Assembly (NCBI RefSeq): GCF_022682495.2
Contig: NC_071397.1
Location: 11,437,082-11,501,081 of the forward strand
DNA length: 64,000 bases
Reading direction: 5' to 3'
Source of the DNA: Desmodus rotundus
Taxonomy: Eukaryota; Chordata; Mammalia; Chiroptera; Phyllostomidae
The position numbers and the translations under genes are program-made. The notes beneath the pieces are model-generated. The model worked only from the letters and a program-made list of their open reading frames with translations. It searched no databases and had not been told where the DNA came from. Within the stretch, counting starts at the first letter, position 1, and the number at the start of each line of letters is the position of its first letter. Below, piece after piece: positions 47,376-58,960 of this stretch.

Positions 47376-48610
47376 AAGAAACAGTGATTTGTTGTTCCAC
47401 TTATTTATGCATTCATTGGTTGATTATTGTATGTGCCCTGACCAGGTGTTGAACCCCATACTCTAACGAACTGAGATACCCAGATAGGGCCTTCTTTCTC
47501 AATACTGCCTCGGCTATTCTGGGTCTTTTGTGATTTTATATAAATTTTTGGATTATTTGTTCTAATTCTGTGAAAAATACAAGGAAGCCATCAACAAAAC
47601 AAAAAGGAAACATACTAAATAAGAACATATTTGCAAATGATACATCCAGTAAGGGATTAATATCCAAACTATATAAAGAACTCAAAAAAACAACCAACCA
47701 ACCAACCAATTAAAAGGTGGGCAGAGAATATGAAGAGACACTGCTCCAAAGAGGAATATAGATGGACAACAGACACACACAAAAATGCTCAATGTCACTA
47801 ATAATCAAGGAGATGCAAATCAGAGCCACAATGAGCTACAACCTCACACCTGTAAAAGTAGCTATTATCAATAAATCAACAAACAACAGTGTTGGAGCAG
47901 GTGTGGCAAAAAGAGAACCCTCATGCACTGTCGGTTGGGCTGTACACTGGGGCAGCCATTATGGAAAACAACATAGAGGTTCCTCAAAAAACAGAAAACA
48001 GAACTACAACATAACCCAGCAATTCCACTTCTGGGCATTCACCTGAAGGAATCCCAAACACTAATTCAAAGAGATGTGTGCATTCCTGTATTCACGGCAG
48101 CACTACTTACAACAGCCAAGATATGCAAACAGCCTAAGTGTCCACTGAGACACATGTATAAATAAAACGTGGTACATATATACAGTGGAATATTACCCAG
48201 CCATTAACAAAGAATAAAATCTTGCCATTTGTGAGAGTATGGAGGGACCTAGAAGGGATTATGCAAAGTGAAATAAGTCAGATATAGAAAAGACCAAAAC
48301 CATATTATTTCATGTATATGTGGAATCTAAAAAACAAAATAAATGAGCAAACAAAACAGAATCACAGATACAGAGAACAAAATGAAGGTTAAAGATAGGA
48401 GGAGGTTGGGAAAAGGAATGGAAAAAGGTGAATGGGATTAAGAAGTACAAACTACCAATTAAAACTGTCACAGCAATATAAAATACAGCATAGGGATATA
48501 GTCAATAATATTAGAATAACTATTCATGGTGCTAGATTATTAGGATGAGCACTTCAGGTAAGGTATATAAATGTCTAATCACTATTTTGTACACCTACAA
48601 CTACAAGGAT
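46795..48610 (+). mobile_element. L1 with 5' inversion (twin priming)
   Basis: Bases 47580-48610 are sense L1 from AGGAAGCCATCAACAAAACA through the ORF2 C-terminus (frame at 47762-48046) to the 3' UTR end TTTTGTACACCTACAACTA. Bases 46795-47580 are the preceding ORF2 part in reverse orientation. Its left end, in reverse complement GACAACAAAAGCAAAAATAA, is the L1 block that stands just before the sense piece in an intact element. About 40 bases are lost at the break. A SINE-L1 chimera is nested in the inverted half. Confidence 0.9.
47258..47491 (-). mobile_element. VES SINE head fused to an L1 3' tail, nested in the L1
   Basis: On the minus strand the element begins GGCCCTATCTGGGTATCTCA, has a B-box-like GGGGTTCAACACC, the VES body (AACCAATGAATGCATAAATA) and a (CT)n tract. 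Instead of the usual VES A tail it continues GAGGTAGAAGAGGGTATGGG and GGGGATAAATGATAATGG, which is the L1 3' UTR, ending in an A-rich tail at about 47258. The inverted L1 resumes on both sides. Confidence 0.7.
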
Positions 48611-50194
48611 TTAACTATCTCATTGTTGCTGAAATTTAACAGTCAGAAATAACTTCTATAACATTGGATATAGACACACTATAATCACAAATTTCACCCA
48701 AATTTTCAAGCATATTTCATGGACTGGTAACCAAAGGATCAATAAAGTAAGAGATTTGCCCATGGTGATAGCAAATGGAAGCTTCAGAATTACATGCTGT
48801 GAGAAAGCCACTTAAAGATAGAAGAATTTTGCAATCTACAGATATTCAGAAAATTAGTAAATGAATAAATAAGGCATACTGTACAGAAAAACTGATCTCC
48901 ATAAAAAATATTCTGTAGTTAAATGAGATTAGGAAATGCCTCATATTTTATTCTTTTCTAGATTTGCAATGCGTGTTGCCATATTAGACACTCAAAGAAG
49001 TTAAGAAAGAAAGAAACTTTCTGTTTTCACTGTATTTAACGTGTATGTAATCATTTTTCTAAGCTCACTTGGTTACAGAACATTGAAAATCAATTTAGGC
49101 AGTACTGACCTAAGGAAAGGGACTCTAATATGTGATAAGGTTTGAAATAAGCTGCAGCCTAAGGTGTTACAACTTCAAAGTTCTTCAGTTTTAAACAATG
49201 AGATGATGACGGTGGTAATAACAGCAAACGTTTTTTTTAAAACTTACTACTCATTGGACAACTGTTTATTGGGCCTGTTTAGTGGGCCTCCTTGTCAGGC
49301 ACTGAATTTTGCACTCGGTGCCTGAGCCAGCACTGAAGCCGGTCAGTGGAGCAGCTAACAGTGGCAGCTCCTCACTTCTGAAAATCAGTGAGCAACAGAG
49401 TCCTTACTCCCATACACTTGCCTCTGAGTGCAACAGTCTCATCCGCGCAACCTCTCTTCTAGGTGACGTCCACTTCCAGAACAACACTTAGCCCCTAAAC
49501 TCACGCTCCCCGAAAACTACGTTAGATGAGCATTCCTCCCTGCTAAGAGATTGTGCACGACCAGCACAAATCTTTCCTTTATGACAAGAAACAATGAATC
49601 CAGTTTTCTCTACTTCAGATACTGAATGATGGTTTGTTTCATAACATTTGAGGAAAACTGCTCTCACAACCCTGTCAACCTAACCACGACTCTTCTCCTC
49701 TTGCAATTTTGAAAGATTTCAAATCAACAGAAAAAATGATAATATGACAATACAGCAAATGTACATCCTTCACATAGAATCACCAATTGCGATCACTTCG
49801 GCACACTTGCCTTTTCTTTCAGAATCACACACACACACATTTATATACATGCAAACACATTACACACATGCATACGTACATACTTGTACTTTATCTCTCT
49901 TTTTCTTTGAAAAGCAAACATTTGAGTGCTTTACATGTGCCTGGCATACTTAGATAAATTGTCATTTAAACCTCTTAAAGACCCCATAATGCAGTGTCAC
50001 CATGCCTCTCTCCCCCCTTCTGAGAGATATCCCTTAACAGGAAGTAAAATTACGTCTTTTTGTTAACTTTCACACACTGGGATTAGTTTTGTCATGCAGA
50101 ACTAGATGAAATAGAAAATCTCTTTTACCTGTGATGGATCTCCAAAAATACGGAAAAAAGCTGCTTAAATACTTTTCAGCTAAATAATGTCTTT
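48611..50194. other. Nothing recognised; short CA repeat
   Basis: AT-rich intron. ACACACACACACA lies at about 49826. A 60-codon frame in slightly GC-richer sequence at 49309-49491 is not recognisable. Confidence 0.45.
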
Positions 50195-50375
50195 TTAAAA
50201 CAGTTTCATTGAGATATCGCTTATATACCATTAAATCGCATGCTTACCACAATCCAGTTCTAGAACATTTCCATCGTTCCAAACAATGCCTTCTGCCTGC
50301 CCATTTACAGTTAATGCACATCCCCATCCCCAGCTCAAGGCCATGACTAATCTACTTGAAGGAATCACGAATCCT
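50195..50375 (-). mobile_element. Ancient L1 3' UTR fragment
   Basis: On the plus strand, TTTCATTGAGATATCGCTTA, TTAAATCGCATGCTTACC, CCAGTTCTAGAACATTTCCA and GGCCATGACTAATCTACTT are, in reverse complement, ordered blocks of an old L1M 3' UTR. Confidence 0.6.
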
Positions 50376-50399
50376 CTCTAGTCTCCAACGTTAAAGACT

Positions 50400-50545
50400 C
50401 CTCCCTTCTCACCCTTTGAGTCTACTTAGATGGCATGTCCTTGGGAAGACCTTTTCCACCCATCACCATTTCCAATCCTCACTTGTATCAGAGAAGCTCA
50501 GCACTTATTTGGTTTATATATTGAGGACCTGCCCAACGTAACATT
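50400..50545 (+). mobile_element. L2 LINE fragment
   Basis: TGTCCTTGGGAAGACCTTTT, then CCACCCATCACCATTTCC, then AAGCTCAGCACTTATTTGGT resemble L2 3' blocks. It is short and diverged. Confidence 0.5.
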
Positions 50546-51505
50546 TGAAGATAAAGGTTCCAAAATTTTCAAAGAAAATGAATGAAAACCTCTAATCTCA
50601 GTGTTGAACAAATCACCAGCCCGTAAGACCTGTGGCTAAGAGATATCTGTGGGCTGGGAATCGTCGCACCAACTCTCAGGCTGTTTGTCTTCACTATAAT
50701 TCTCTGTGTCGTCCCCAAGAGCATCTTGTTGAAAGCTTGTACTATACGCCATGAAATTACCCTATCGCAAAGGGAAATTATTTTACTCTGATAGGAACCA
50801 ACTCATGCAATTTCCTAATAGTTAAAAATGCCAGAATTTTTGTCGAGGTTGACGTGACATTCACCAGAGTGTACGGAAAGTGTAAAGACTAGAATATCCC
50901 TTCCCCTGACACTTTTAAATAAAGCAAACTTATGCCAAAATTATAACTTAATTACATTTCCTTAAATACCCTTCTAAAAAACCACCTGGTAATAATTAAT
51001 AGCACTGTTGTAAATATGTTCTCTCCTAATGTACTTGTATTTCTAAGATCTAATTTTTTACCCAAAAACAATAGTATCAGTCTCATATACTATAATACTG
51101 ACTAAATGAACCTGTAAACTTAAAAATATGGAAAACAGTGCAAAGTTGTTATATTACCAATTAAGAAACTTGGAAATTAATTTTGCAAGTATTAATGACT
51201 GCCAACAGGAAAATACATAATATATTCCAGTTGTAGTACATAATACATTCCATTTGCTCCTTCACAAAGGGCTTCAGTTTCCATCAGAAAGTGTACAAGA
51301 CAACTGTCTTTCTAGAACATGTAGACTAGACAATGATCAGTCACTTTTGTTCTGAGAAAATTAAGAAAAAGTTTATCTCTACTCTATACACAATTTTCTT
51401 CAAATCAAAATGAAATTTAGGATGCCCAGAAGAAATGCATTTTATGTCTATTCTCCAGAACATGGATAAAGGAGTGATAACATGAGAAAGATGTTAAGAC
51501 TTAAT
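50546..51505. other. Nothing recognised
   Basis: AT-rich intron between an L2 fragment and the mariner copy. Confidence 0.45.
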
Positions 51506-52060
51506 TACGGTTGACCAAAAAGTTTGTTTGGTTTTTTTCCATAAGATGGTTCTAATAGTGCTTAGTTGTCTTTAACTTCATTTGAAACAATTTTGTTACA
51601 TTGTATTGTGACAGCTGTCATATCAGCATGCATTTAAAAGAAACTTACCAAAACTGGATAATTTTTGTGGAGCCATTTTAATATTGAAGGTAGAATAAAA
51701 TAAGCAACATTTTCGGCATATCATGCTTTATTATTTTAGGAAAGGTAAAAATGCAACTGAAACACCAAAAAAAGTTTTGTGCAGTATATGGAGAAGGTGC
51801 TATGACTGATCGAATGTGTCAAAAACAGTTTGTGAAGTTTTGTGCTGGAGATTTCGCTGGACAATGCTCCATGGTCAGACAGACCAGTTTAAGTTGATAG
51901 CAATCAAATCAAGATATTAATTGAAGACAATCAATGTTATACCATGCAGGAGACAGTCGACATACTCAAAATATCCAAATCAATAAAGTTATTGGTGAAA
52001 ATGAAAAATGTGTCTTTTATTTTATGGAAAAAACATATGGACTTTTTGGCCAACACAATA
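51506..52060 (+). mobile_element. Mariner DNA transposon, internally deleted
   Basis: The left end GGTTGACCAAAAAGTTTGTT and the right end, in reverse complement TGTTGGCCAAAAAGTCCATA, are mariner inverted repeats next to TA. Between them is a broken N-terminal transposase reading HIMLYYFRKGKNATETPKK in one frame, with later frame changes and stops, where mariner transposases have RxxLLYEFxxGxxAxxA. The C-terminal catalytic part is absent. At about 550 bases it is less than half of a full 1.3 kb mariner and cannot be autonomous. Confidence 0.88.
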
Positions 52061-52429
52061 TATGTAAAAATTCTACTAAGAATAACATATTGGATATAAT
52101 AAATGATCTTTTGGTTTTACTCTGTATGATATTCTACAACTTTAAATTTGGGTTATGTAGTATGAATCTTTTATAGATGTTTGTATACACTATCATGTAA
52201 CTGGAATATTAATCTCTAAGTTACACTAAGAAAAGTTTAGTCTATATTTCTAGAAGCTTAAAAAAATAACGTGCAGGTTTTTAAATGTACTAAAAATATT
52301 CATAAAACATGTACTTTCCAACTACCAGCCTGTATTTTATTAAATATGTGCATAAGGACTAGCTCTGTGGTAGCAAATACAAATATTGATAATAACTAAT
52401 ATCAATAAAATAGTAATTAACAACTAGGC
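52061..52429. other. Nothing recognised
   Basis: AT-rich intron between the mariner copy and an L2 fragment. Confidence 0.45.
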
Positions 52430-52830
52430 TTAGAACCGTCACAAAATCCTTTCAAACTCCTTTGCTTACCATATAAAAAGTCTTTGAAATCTGGCTTCTG
52501 TCTTTGGTTCTGGCCTCCTTTTTAGCCATGCATCCTTTCTCCATGCCTTACCTGTCAAATACCTGTAGATAGCTGACCACACAATGAGTTTCACATCTCT
52601 GGGCCTTTGTATGTGAAGTGCTCTCTGCCAAATATGTCTTTGTTTCTCCTTTCATTCAAATAATTCCTTCAAAATATAGTTCGAGGGGTACCACCCTTGG
52701 AAAATTTTACCTAATCCCCAGTTTAATTTAGCTGCTCCTCTATGGTATACTAAAATGATAGCCCTAATTCTTTAACACACATTCTATCAATGCCCATTGT
52801 CAAGTAACTTTAAATGCCTTCACACTGTAA
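52430..52830 (+). mobile_element. L2 LINE fragment
   Basis: TTTGAAATCTGGCTTCTGTC, GGGCCTTTGTATGTGAAGTG, CTCTCTGCCAAATATGTCTT, TTCATTCAAATAATTCCTTC and ACCTAATCCCCAGTTTAATT reproduce L2 blocks from ORF to 3' UTR. Confidence 0.75.
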
Positions 52831-53689
52831 TTTTGAGCTTAATCATGTTAATACTTTGGCTAGTAAGATGCTCGCAGATATCAGCAAACACAGGTTAAGA
52901 AGAATTTACGTTTCGACTTGTGCTCTTGCACTCCGCCATTGCCATGAAAATGTGCCAAGCTAATCCCCTGGAAAACTAGACACATGGAGCAGAGCTAAGT
53001 GAGTCACCCAGTTAGTTCTCCAACTGCGTGCTCCTAGATCAGCTGAATAGGCTGACAGTCTGCTGACATGCAGATGACAGACCCAGGCAAGACTGGTAGA
53101 GCTGCCTAATCTACCATCCTAGACACATAAACATTAATTCTGAGGTTTTACTACTAAGGCTTTATGACTTTTTGTTATACAGCATTATTTTGGCAACCGA
53201 TGACATACCCACCCTCCTGGATGCTTCTATAGTCTTATCACAGACGAAGGGAGAGAGGAAGGGCGGGATCAAAAGGAGAGCGAGCCTTATTGAAGAAAAA
53301 AAAAATACTCTTTTGAAAAACATACAGGTGATGAAGAAAAACAGCTATTTAGATGGATCCACCTCCTACTGATTTCACTGGGATTTCAGATTGCAGGGAC
53401 TTATCCCTATGGTGTGCAACGTAAGGGGGCACACACACACCAAATGCTGGCAGAGCAGATTAAAACCTTAAGGCATATAGGTAAGATGTCTGTTAGAGGA
53501 AAAAAAATACCTACGTTTCATGTGACTTGTGGATGCAACGTTAGCAGGAAAGAACCAGTAACTGCAGGACTTTGGCTGACAACAGCATGCAGTTATGCGA
53601 AAAATACCAGGGCAGAGAATCAAAGGATGTAAAAATCTTAACATTCTCATAATAAGAGGTAATTGGCAGAACTTCAAAGATTCAAAAGA
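52831..53689. other. Nothing recognised
   Basis: Intronic sequence with mixed composition. Frames of 66 and 72 codons at 53172-53632 lack recognisable products. Confidence 0.45.
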
Positions 53690-53930
53690 GCCCTGCCTGG
53701 TGTGACTCAGTTTATTGGAGTACCATCCCGCAACCTAAGGGTTGTGGGTTCAGTTCCGAGTTGGGGCGCACACCTGTGTTGCGGGTTCAGTCTCTGGTTG
53801 TGCAGGAGGCAACCAATCAATGTTTCTCTCTCACACTGTGGTTCTTTCTGTCCCTTCCTCTCTCTTTCTCTCTCTCTCAAATCAATAAAAATATGTCCTT
53901 GGGTGAGGATAAAAAAACATTTTTTTAAAT
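53690..53930 (+). mobile_element. VES SINE
   Basis: GCCCTGCCTGGTGTGACTCA is the head, GGGTTCAGTTCCGAGTTGGG the mutated B-box region, GGAGGCAACCAATCAATGTT the body. A pyrimidine-rich tract and the tail ATCAATAAAAATATGTCCTT with GGGTGAGGATAAAAAAAC follow, typical of VES 3' ends. Confidence 0.9.
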
Positions 53931-53934
53931 ATGT

Positions 53935-54315
53935 GCAAGGAAAAGGGCCCCCATTTCTTCTTTCTTCTGTAATCTCATATATATTTCCCATACCTCACTG
54001 CTTCTGCATCCTGTCTCTACCTAGAAGGCTTTGCTGTAGCCCTCAACCTGCTACAACCTTTCACATCCTGTTTAATACGATCATATCCTTTAAGGTCTTA
54101 ATCAAATATTTCCCCTTCCATGAAATCGTTTCTAAAACCTATCACAAGAAGAATTAATTATACAACCTTGGACATGTGTACATGCATATTTATAGCATAA
54201 GGATACCTCATTAGTGGTCATTGGGTGAGGGTATAGAACCGATCTTTTTCATCTTTAAGAAATGAAACAGCACAAAGAGGGAACCCAATAAATGCTTACT
54301 AAATGAAACAACAGC
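53935..54315 (+). mobile_element. L2 LINE 3' end
   Basis: AGCCCTCAACCTGCTACAAC, TTAAGGTCTTAATCAAATAT, TTCCATGAAATCGTTTC and the terminal CCCAATAAATGCTTACTAAA follow L2 order. The 164-codon frame at 53663-54157 merely joins the SINE and this L2. Confidence 0.65.
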
Positions 54316-54494
54316 ATAAGGAAAAAAATATTCAAAATTTTATCATAGTTGGTATGCTTTTGTGGACAGGTAAAAATTATTCAAAAAGGTTATCAAAGTA
54401 ATGATACTTTGATATTTTTAACAGCAGCAAATATAAAAAAGAAAGGAAAACATATGAATCTGAAAGCATCTAAGACTTAGAATCAATAATAATA

Positions 54495-54730
54495 ATAACA
54501 GTGATGAGGAAAATGGCAGTCAATAGATGGTATTTACATACTGAGGATCTACTATTTGCTACTGAACTGATTTATAAAAACAAAGCTATGAGGTAGGTAC
54601 TATTATTATTCCCATTTTTGGGTGTGAACAGGTTAACTAGGTTACCCAAAGTCACATGTTTAATGGGTGGAAGAAATAGAATTCCAGATCTCAGAAGTCT
54701 AACTGTAAACTCTAAAAATCAAAACCCTGA
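54495..54730 (-). mobile_element. MIR SINE
   Basis: The plus strand shows the reversed MIR: AGCTATGAGGTAGGTACTAT, ATTATTCCCATTTTTGG, then TTACCCAAAGTCACATG, then TAGAATTCCAGATCTCAG. Confidence 0.8.
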
Positions 54731-54809
54731 CTATTCTATAATATTGTCTTTCATAGCAACTGAATATAATTTATTTAAACGTCCACCACAGTTAGAACAC
54801 GTCAATCGA

Positions 54810-54920
54810 CTATGGTGGGGGGGGTAGCAGAGGAGAACAAGGAGGTAAAAACTGGGACAACTGTAATTCAACAACAATAAAAGAAATTGCCCAAAAAAGA
54901 AAGAAAGAAAAAAGAAAATG
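54810..54920 (+). mobile_element. Very short L1 3' end with A-rich tail
   Basis: The sequence GGTGGGGGGGGTAGCAGAGG, then CTGGGACAACTGTAATTCAA, then CAACAATAAAAG and an AAAG-rich tail is the young bat L1 3' terminus. Only about 110 bases are present. Confidence 0.8.
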
Positions 54921-55419
54921 CCAAATTATTCTGTTTACCCTCACTATTTTTTACACAGTTATATCTTTATTACTCTGCTACAATGCAATAGCCCACCACC
55001 AGCTATTGCAGACGTGGGGTGGAGAATTGGTGAGGGTGTAGAAGACTAACAGGTTGTCTGTAGCACGTGTTATAAAAATAACACATAACAGAAAAGGCTT
55101 GGTTCCATTCATTCAGTATAACTACCTCATTTTCTTAAAATCACACATACTTAATAGTTAGAACATATATATATATATATACTCTCTCTAAAAAACTTAT
55201 GAACATTTGGCAACATCTTTGGAATAAGAAAAATATTAAAAAGGTATTTATATTTTTAAAAAATTATGAAGCATGGATATTTAAACTGTCTCTTAATTCG
55301 ATTTGCTAAGAAAACAAAACAATGGATTTTGAAAGGGTACCAAGCCATCATTATTAATTTTATTTTGGTAACTAACTTTATCCCTATGTCTTGATAACAA
55401 AGTTTAGCTTTAAGCTTAA
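54921..55419. other. Nothing recognised; AT microsatellite
   Basis: ATATATATATATATATAT lies at about 55163-55182. The rest is AT-rich intron. Confidence 0.5.
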
Positions 55420-56375
55420 ATCATCAGATAGATAATTAAAACAGCAGAAAGATAAACAACTTTACCCAGCAAGGCCATCATTCAGAATGGAGGAGAAATA
55501 AAGAGCTTCTCAGACAAGAGAAGGGCTAAGGAACTTGTTACCCCCAAACCATTATTGCAACAAATGTTAAAGGGCTTACTTTAAGAAGAAGAATTAAGAA
55601 ATAGAGAAAAATAGTTTAAAAATAACATGGCAGCAAATACATATCTCTCAATAATCACTTTAAATGTATAAAGCTTAAATTCTACAATCAAAAGACATGG
55701 GGTAGCTGAATGAATGAGAAAACAAGACCCATACATATATGTTGTCTCCAAAACCACCTCAGAACAAAAGATACACACAGACTAAAAGTGAAGAGATGGA
55801 AAAAAATATTTCACGCAAATGGAAAGGAAAATAGGGTGGGGTAGCAATAGTTATATCCAACACAATAGACTTTAAAACCAAGGATATAATAAGAGAAAAA
55901 GAAGGACATCACATAATGAAAAAGGGAAAATTCCAACAAGAGGATATAACCCTAGTAAATATTTATGCACCCAACATAGGAGCACCTAAACATCTAAAGC
56001 AAATCATGATGTGCGTAAAAGGAGGGATTGACAAAACACAGTCATAGTAGGAGATATTAACACCATGTTGACTTCAATGGATAATTTTCCAGACAGAAAT
56101 CAACAAGGACACAATGGCCTTAAATGACACACTAAACCAAATACATTTATTTGATATCTAGAAAGCATTTCAATACAAGCAGAAGATATATGTTCTACTC
56201 AAGGGCACATGGAACATTTTCTAGGATAGACCACATGTTAGAACACAAAACAAGTCTCAATAATTAAAGAAGATTGAAATCATATCAAGCATTTTCTCTG
56301 ACCATAATGCTATGAAACCAGAAATCAATCACAAGAAAACTAAAACATACACAAAGACATGGAATCTACATAAGG
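55420..56375 (+). mobile_element. L1 fragment: ORF1 3' end and ORF2 endonuclease start
   Basis: ACTTTACCCAGCAAGGCCAT onward encodes the ORF1 C-terminal region (GEIKSFSDKRRAKELVTPKP). It is followed by the ORF2 start (AACATGGCAGCAAATACATA) and endonuclease region to AGACATGGAATCTACATAAG. Frames are broken. Confidence 0.85.
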
Positions 56376-56379
56376 GCGT

Positions 56380-57715
56380 ACCTCAAGTACTCAGTTCAAG
56401 TACTAGGGTGATAGGGGAGGCTGTGCCACTGTACCCTACAGAATACCTACTATTTTAGGCCACACTACCAAGATACTGAGTCAGAGTAACCAACCTAACA
56501 CACAGAAACAAACACAGGGAGGCTGCCAAAATGAGGAGACAAAGAAACACGGCCCAAAGGAAAGAACAGATGAAAACTCCAGAAAAAGAGGTAAACGAAA
56601 TGGAGATAAGCAATCTATCAGAGACAGAGTTCAAAACACTGGTTATTAGGATGCTCAAGGAACTTAGTGAGGGGCCTCAGCAGCATAAAAAAGACCCAGT
56701 CAGATATGAAGGACACACTAGTTGAAAAAAAGAACAATTTACAGGGAAACAACAGTAGAGTAGATGAAGCCAAGAATCAAATCATTGATTTGGAACTTAA
56801 AGAAGCAAAAAAGCAATCAATCAGAACAGGAAAAAAAAAAAGAATCCAAACAAATGTGGATAGTATAAGCAGCCTCTATGACAACTTTAAGAGGTCCAAC
56901 ATTTGCATCATAGGGGTACCAGAAGGGGAAGAGAAAGAGCAAGAGATTGAAAATCCATTTGAAAAAATAATGAAAGAAATCCCTAATTTGGTGAAGGAAA
57001 TAGACATGCAAGTTCAGGAAGTACAGAGAGTCCCAAACAAGATGGATGCAAAGAGCCCCACTCCAAGACACATCATAATTAAAATGCCAAAGGTTACAGA
57101 TAAAGAGAGAATCTTAAAAGCAGTAAGACAAAAGCAGTTAGTTACCTACAGGGGCATCCCCATAAGACTGTCAGCTGATTTCTCAAAAGAAACTTTGCAG
57201 GCTAGAAGGGATTAGCAAGAAATATTCAAAATCATGAAAAGCAGAGACCTACAGTCAAAATAGTTCTACCCAGCAAAACTATCATTTAGAATCAAAGGGC
57301 AGATAAAGAGTTTCCCAGACAATAAAAAACTAAAGGAGTTCATCATCACCAAACCATTATTATATGAAATGTTAAAGGGACTTATTTAAGGAAAAGAAGA
57401 TCAAAACTATGAACAATAAAATGGCAATAAATACATATCTATCAAAAATTGAATCTAAAAAACAAACTAAGTAAACAAGAAGAACAGAGGCAGAATCATG
57501 GATATGGAGAGCGTTTTGATGGTTGCCAGAGTGCAGAGGGTGTGGGGAACGGGTGAAGAGGTGAAGGGATTAAGAAGTACAAATATGTAGTTACAAAATA
57601 GCCATCGGGATGTGAAGTACAGTATAGGAAATGGAGTAGCCAAAGTACTAATATGCATGACCCATGGACATGAACAATGGTGGGGGGATTGCCTGAGGGA
57701 GTGGGGGTGCTGGGA
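56380..57715 (+). mobile_element. ORF2-less L1 (HAL1-like): 5' UTR end, ORF1, 3' UTR
   Basis: After a short 5' UTR piece, ORF1 starts at 56531 (MRRQRNTAQRKEQMKTPEKE). A frameshift near 56700 moves it to a second frame open until 57215 with coiled-coil, RRM (NICIIGVPEGEEKEQEIENP) and C-terminal (PIRLSADFSKETLQARRD) parts; a stop interrupts it there, but homology continues to about 57390. After the first few ORF2 codons (ATGGCAATAAATACATATCT, from 57421) it jumps to the 3' UTR (GAATCTAAAAAACAAACTAA), so all of ORF2 is missing. This matches half-L1 (HAL1) organisation or a secondary deletion. Confidence 0.8.
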
Positions 57716-58960
57716 AAATTGGACAGATATGTGCAAAAAAATGAAACTAGACCACCGCCTTAAACCACACACAAGAATAAACTCATAATGGAGTGAAGAC
57801 TTAAATGTTAGGCTCAAAACCGTAACACTTTCAGAAGAAAACACAGGCAGTTAAGTCTTGGACATTTCTTGTAGCAACATTTTTTTCTGATATATCTCCT
57901 CAGGCAAGGGAAACAAAAAGAAAAATAAACAAACGGGACTACATCAAATTATAAAGTTTTTGCACTGCACAGGAAACCATCAACTAACTTAAAAGACAAC
58001 TCACTGATGCAAGAATGTAAGAATATATTGTTTCCCTGATACATCTGACAAGGGGTCAATATCCAAAATTTATGAAAAACTTATAAAACTCAAGAACAAA
58101 AATACCCCAAACAATCCAATTAAAAATGGGCAAAGAACCTGAACAAACACTTCTCCAAAGAGGACACATGGATGATTAGTAGACATATGAAAAGATGCTC
58201 AATGTCACTAATCATCAGAGAAATGCAAATTAAAACCACAATGAGATGCCCCCTCACACCAGTCAGAATTACTGTCATCAATAAATCAATAAACAACAAG
58301 TGCTGGTGAGGATGTGGAGAAAGGGGACCCCTTTGCACTGTTGGTGGGAATGCAGACTGGTGCAGCCACTGTGGAAAGCAGTATGAAGTTACCTCAAAAA
58401 ATTAAAAATGGATTTGCCTATGACCCTGAGATTCTACTTGTGGGAATTTATCTGAAGAACCTGCAACACTAATTTGAAAGAATATAAGCACTCCTATGTT
58501 CATTGCAGTAGTATTACAATTGCCAAGATTCAGAAGCAGCCCAAGTGGTCATCAGTAGATGAGTGGATAAAACAACCATGGGACATTTACACAGTGGAAT
58601 ACTATTCAGCTATAAAAAAGAAGTTTTACCCTTTGAGATGGCATGGATGACCTGGAGGACATAGTGCTGAGTGAAATAAGTCAGTCAGAGAAAGACAAAT
58701 ACCATATGATTTCACTCATATGTGGAATCTAATGAACAAACTGAACTAACAAGCAAAACAAAGACAGACTCATAGATAAAGAACAGGCTGACAGCTCTTG
58801 CGGGGGGGGGGCAGTTAGTGGGTGGAGGGATCAAGCAAAATGGAAAAAGGAGTCATGGACATGGACAACAGTGTGGTGATTGAGGAAGAGGGTGGTATAT
58901 GGGGGATAAATGATAAAAGAAAAAATATAATAAAAATAAATTTTAAAAATAAATTAATGG
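57715..58960 (+). mobile_element. L1 ORF2 C-terminal part and 3' UTR
   Basis: It begins GTGCTGGGAAAATTGGACAG with no A tail before it. It continues through CAAGTGCTGGTGAGGATGTG and TTTACACAGTGGAATACTAT to the 3' UTR with a run of ten Gs at about 58802-58811 and an A-rich tail at about 58955. Several stops interrupt ORF2. Confidence 0.88.

Noticed and set aside
45491..50856. Shared word TGTCGAGG(A/T)TGACGTG at 45491 and 50841
   Set aside because: A 17-of-18 match is expected about once by chance in a window this size, and the flanks do not align.
53663..54157. 164-codon frame as a gene
   Set aside because: It runs from a VES SINE into an L2 fragment; the reading frame is accidental.
56531..57215. 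Host coding gene at the ORF1 frames
   Set aside because: The protein is L1 ORF1 with a frameshift and a stop, flanked by L1 UTRs.
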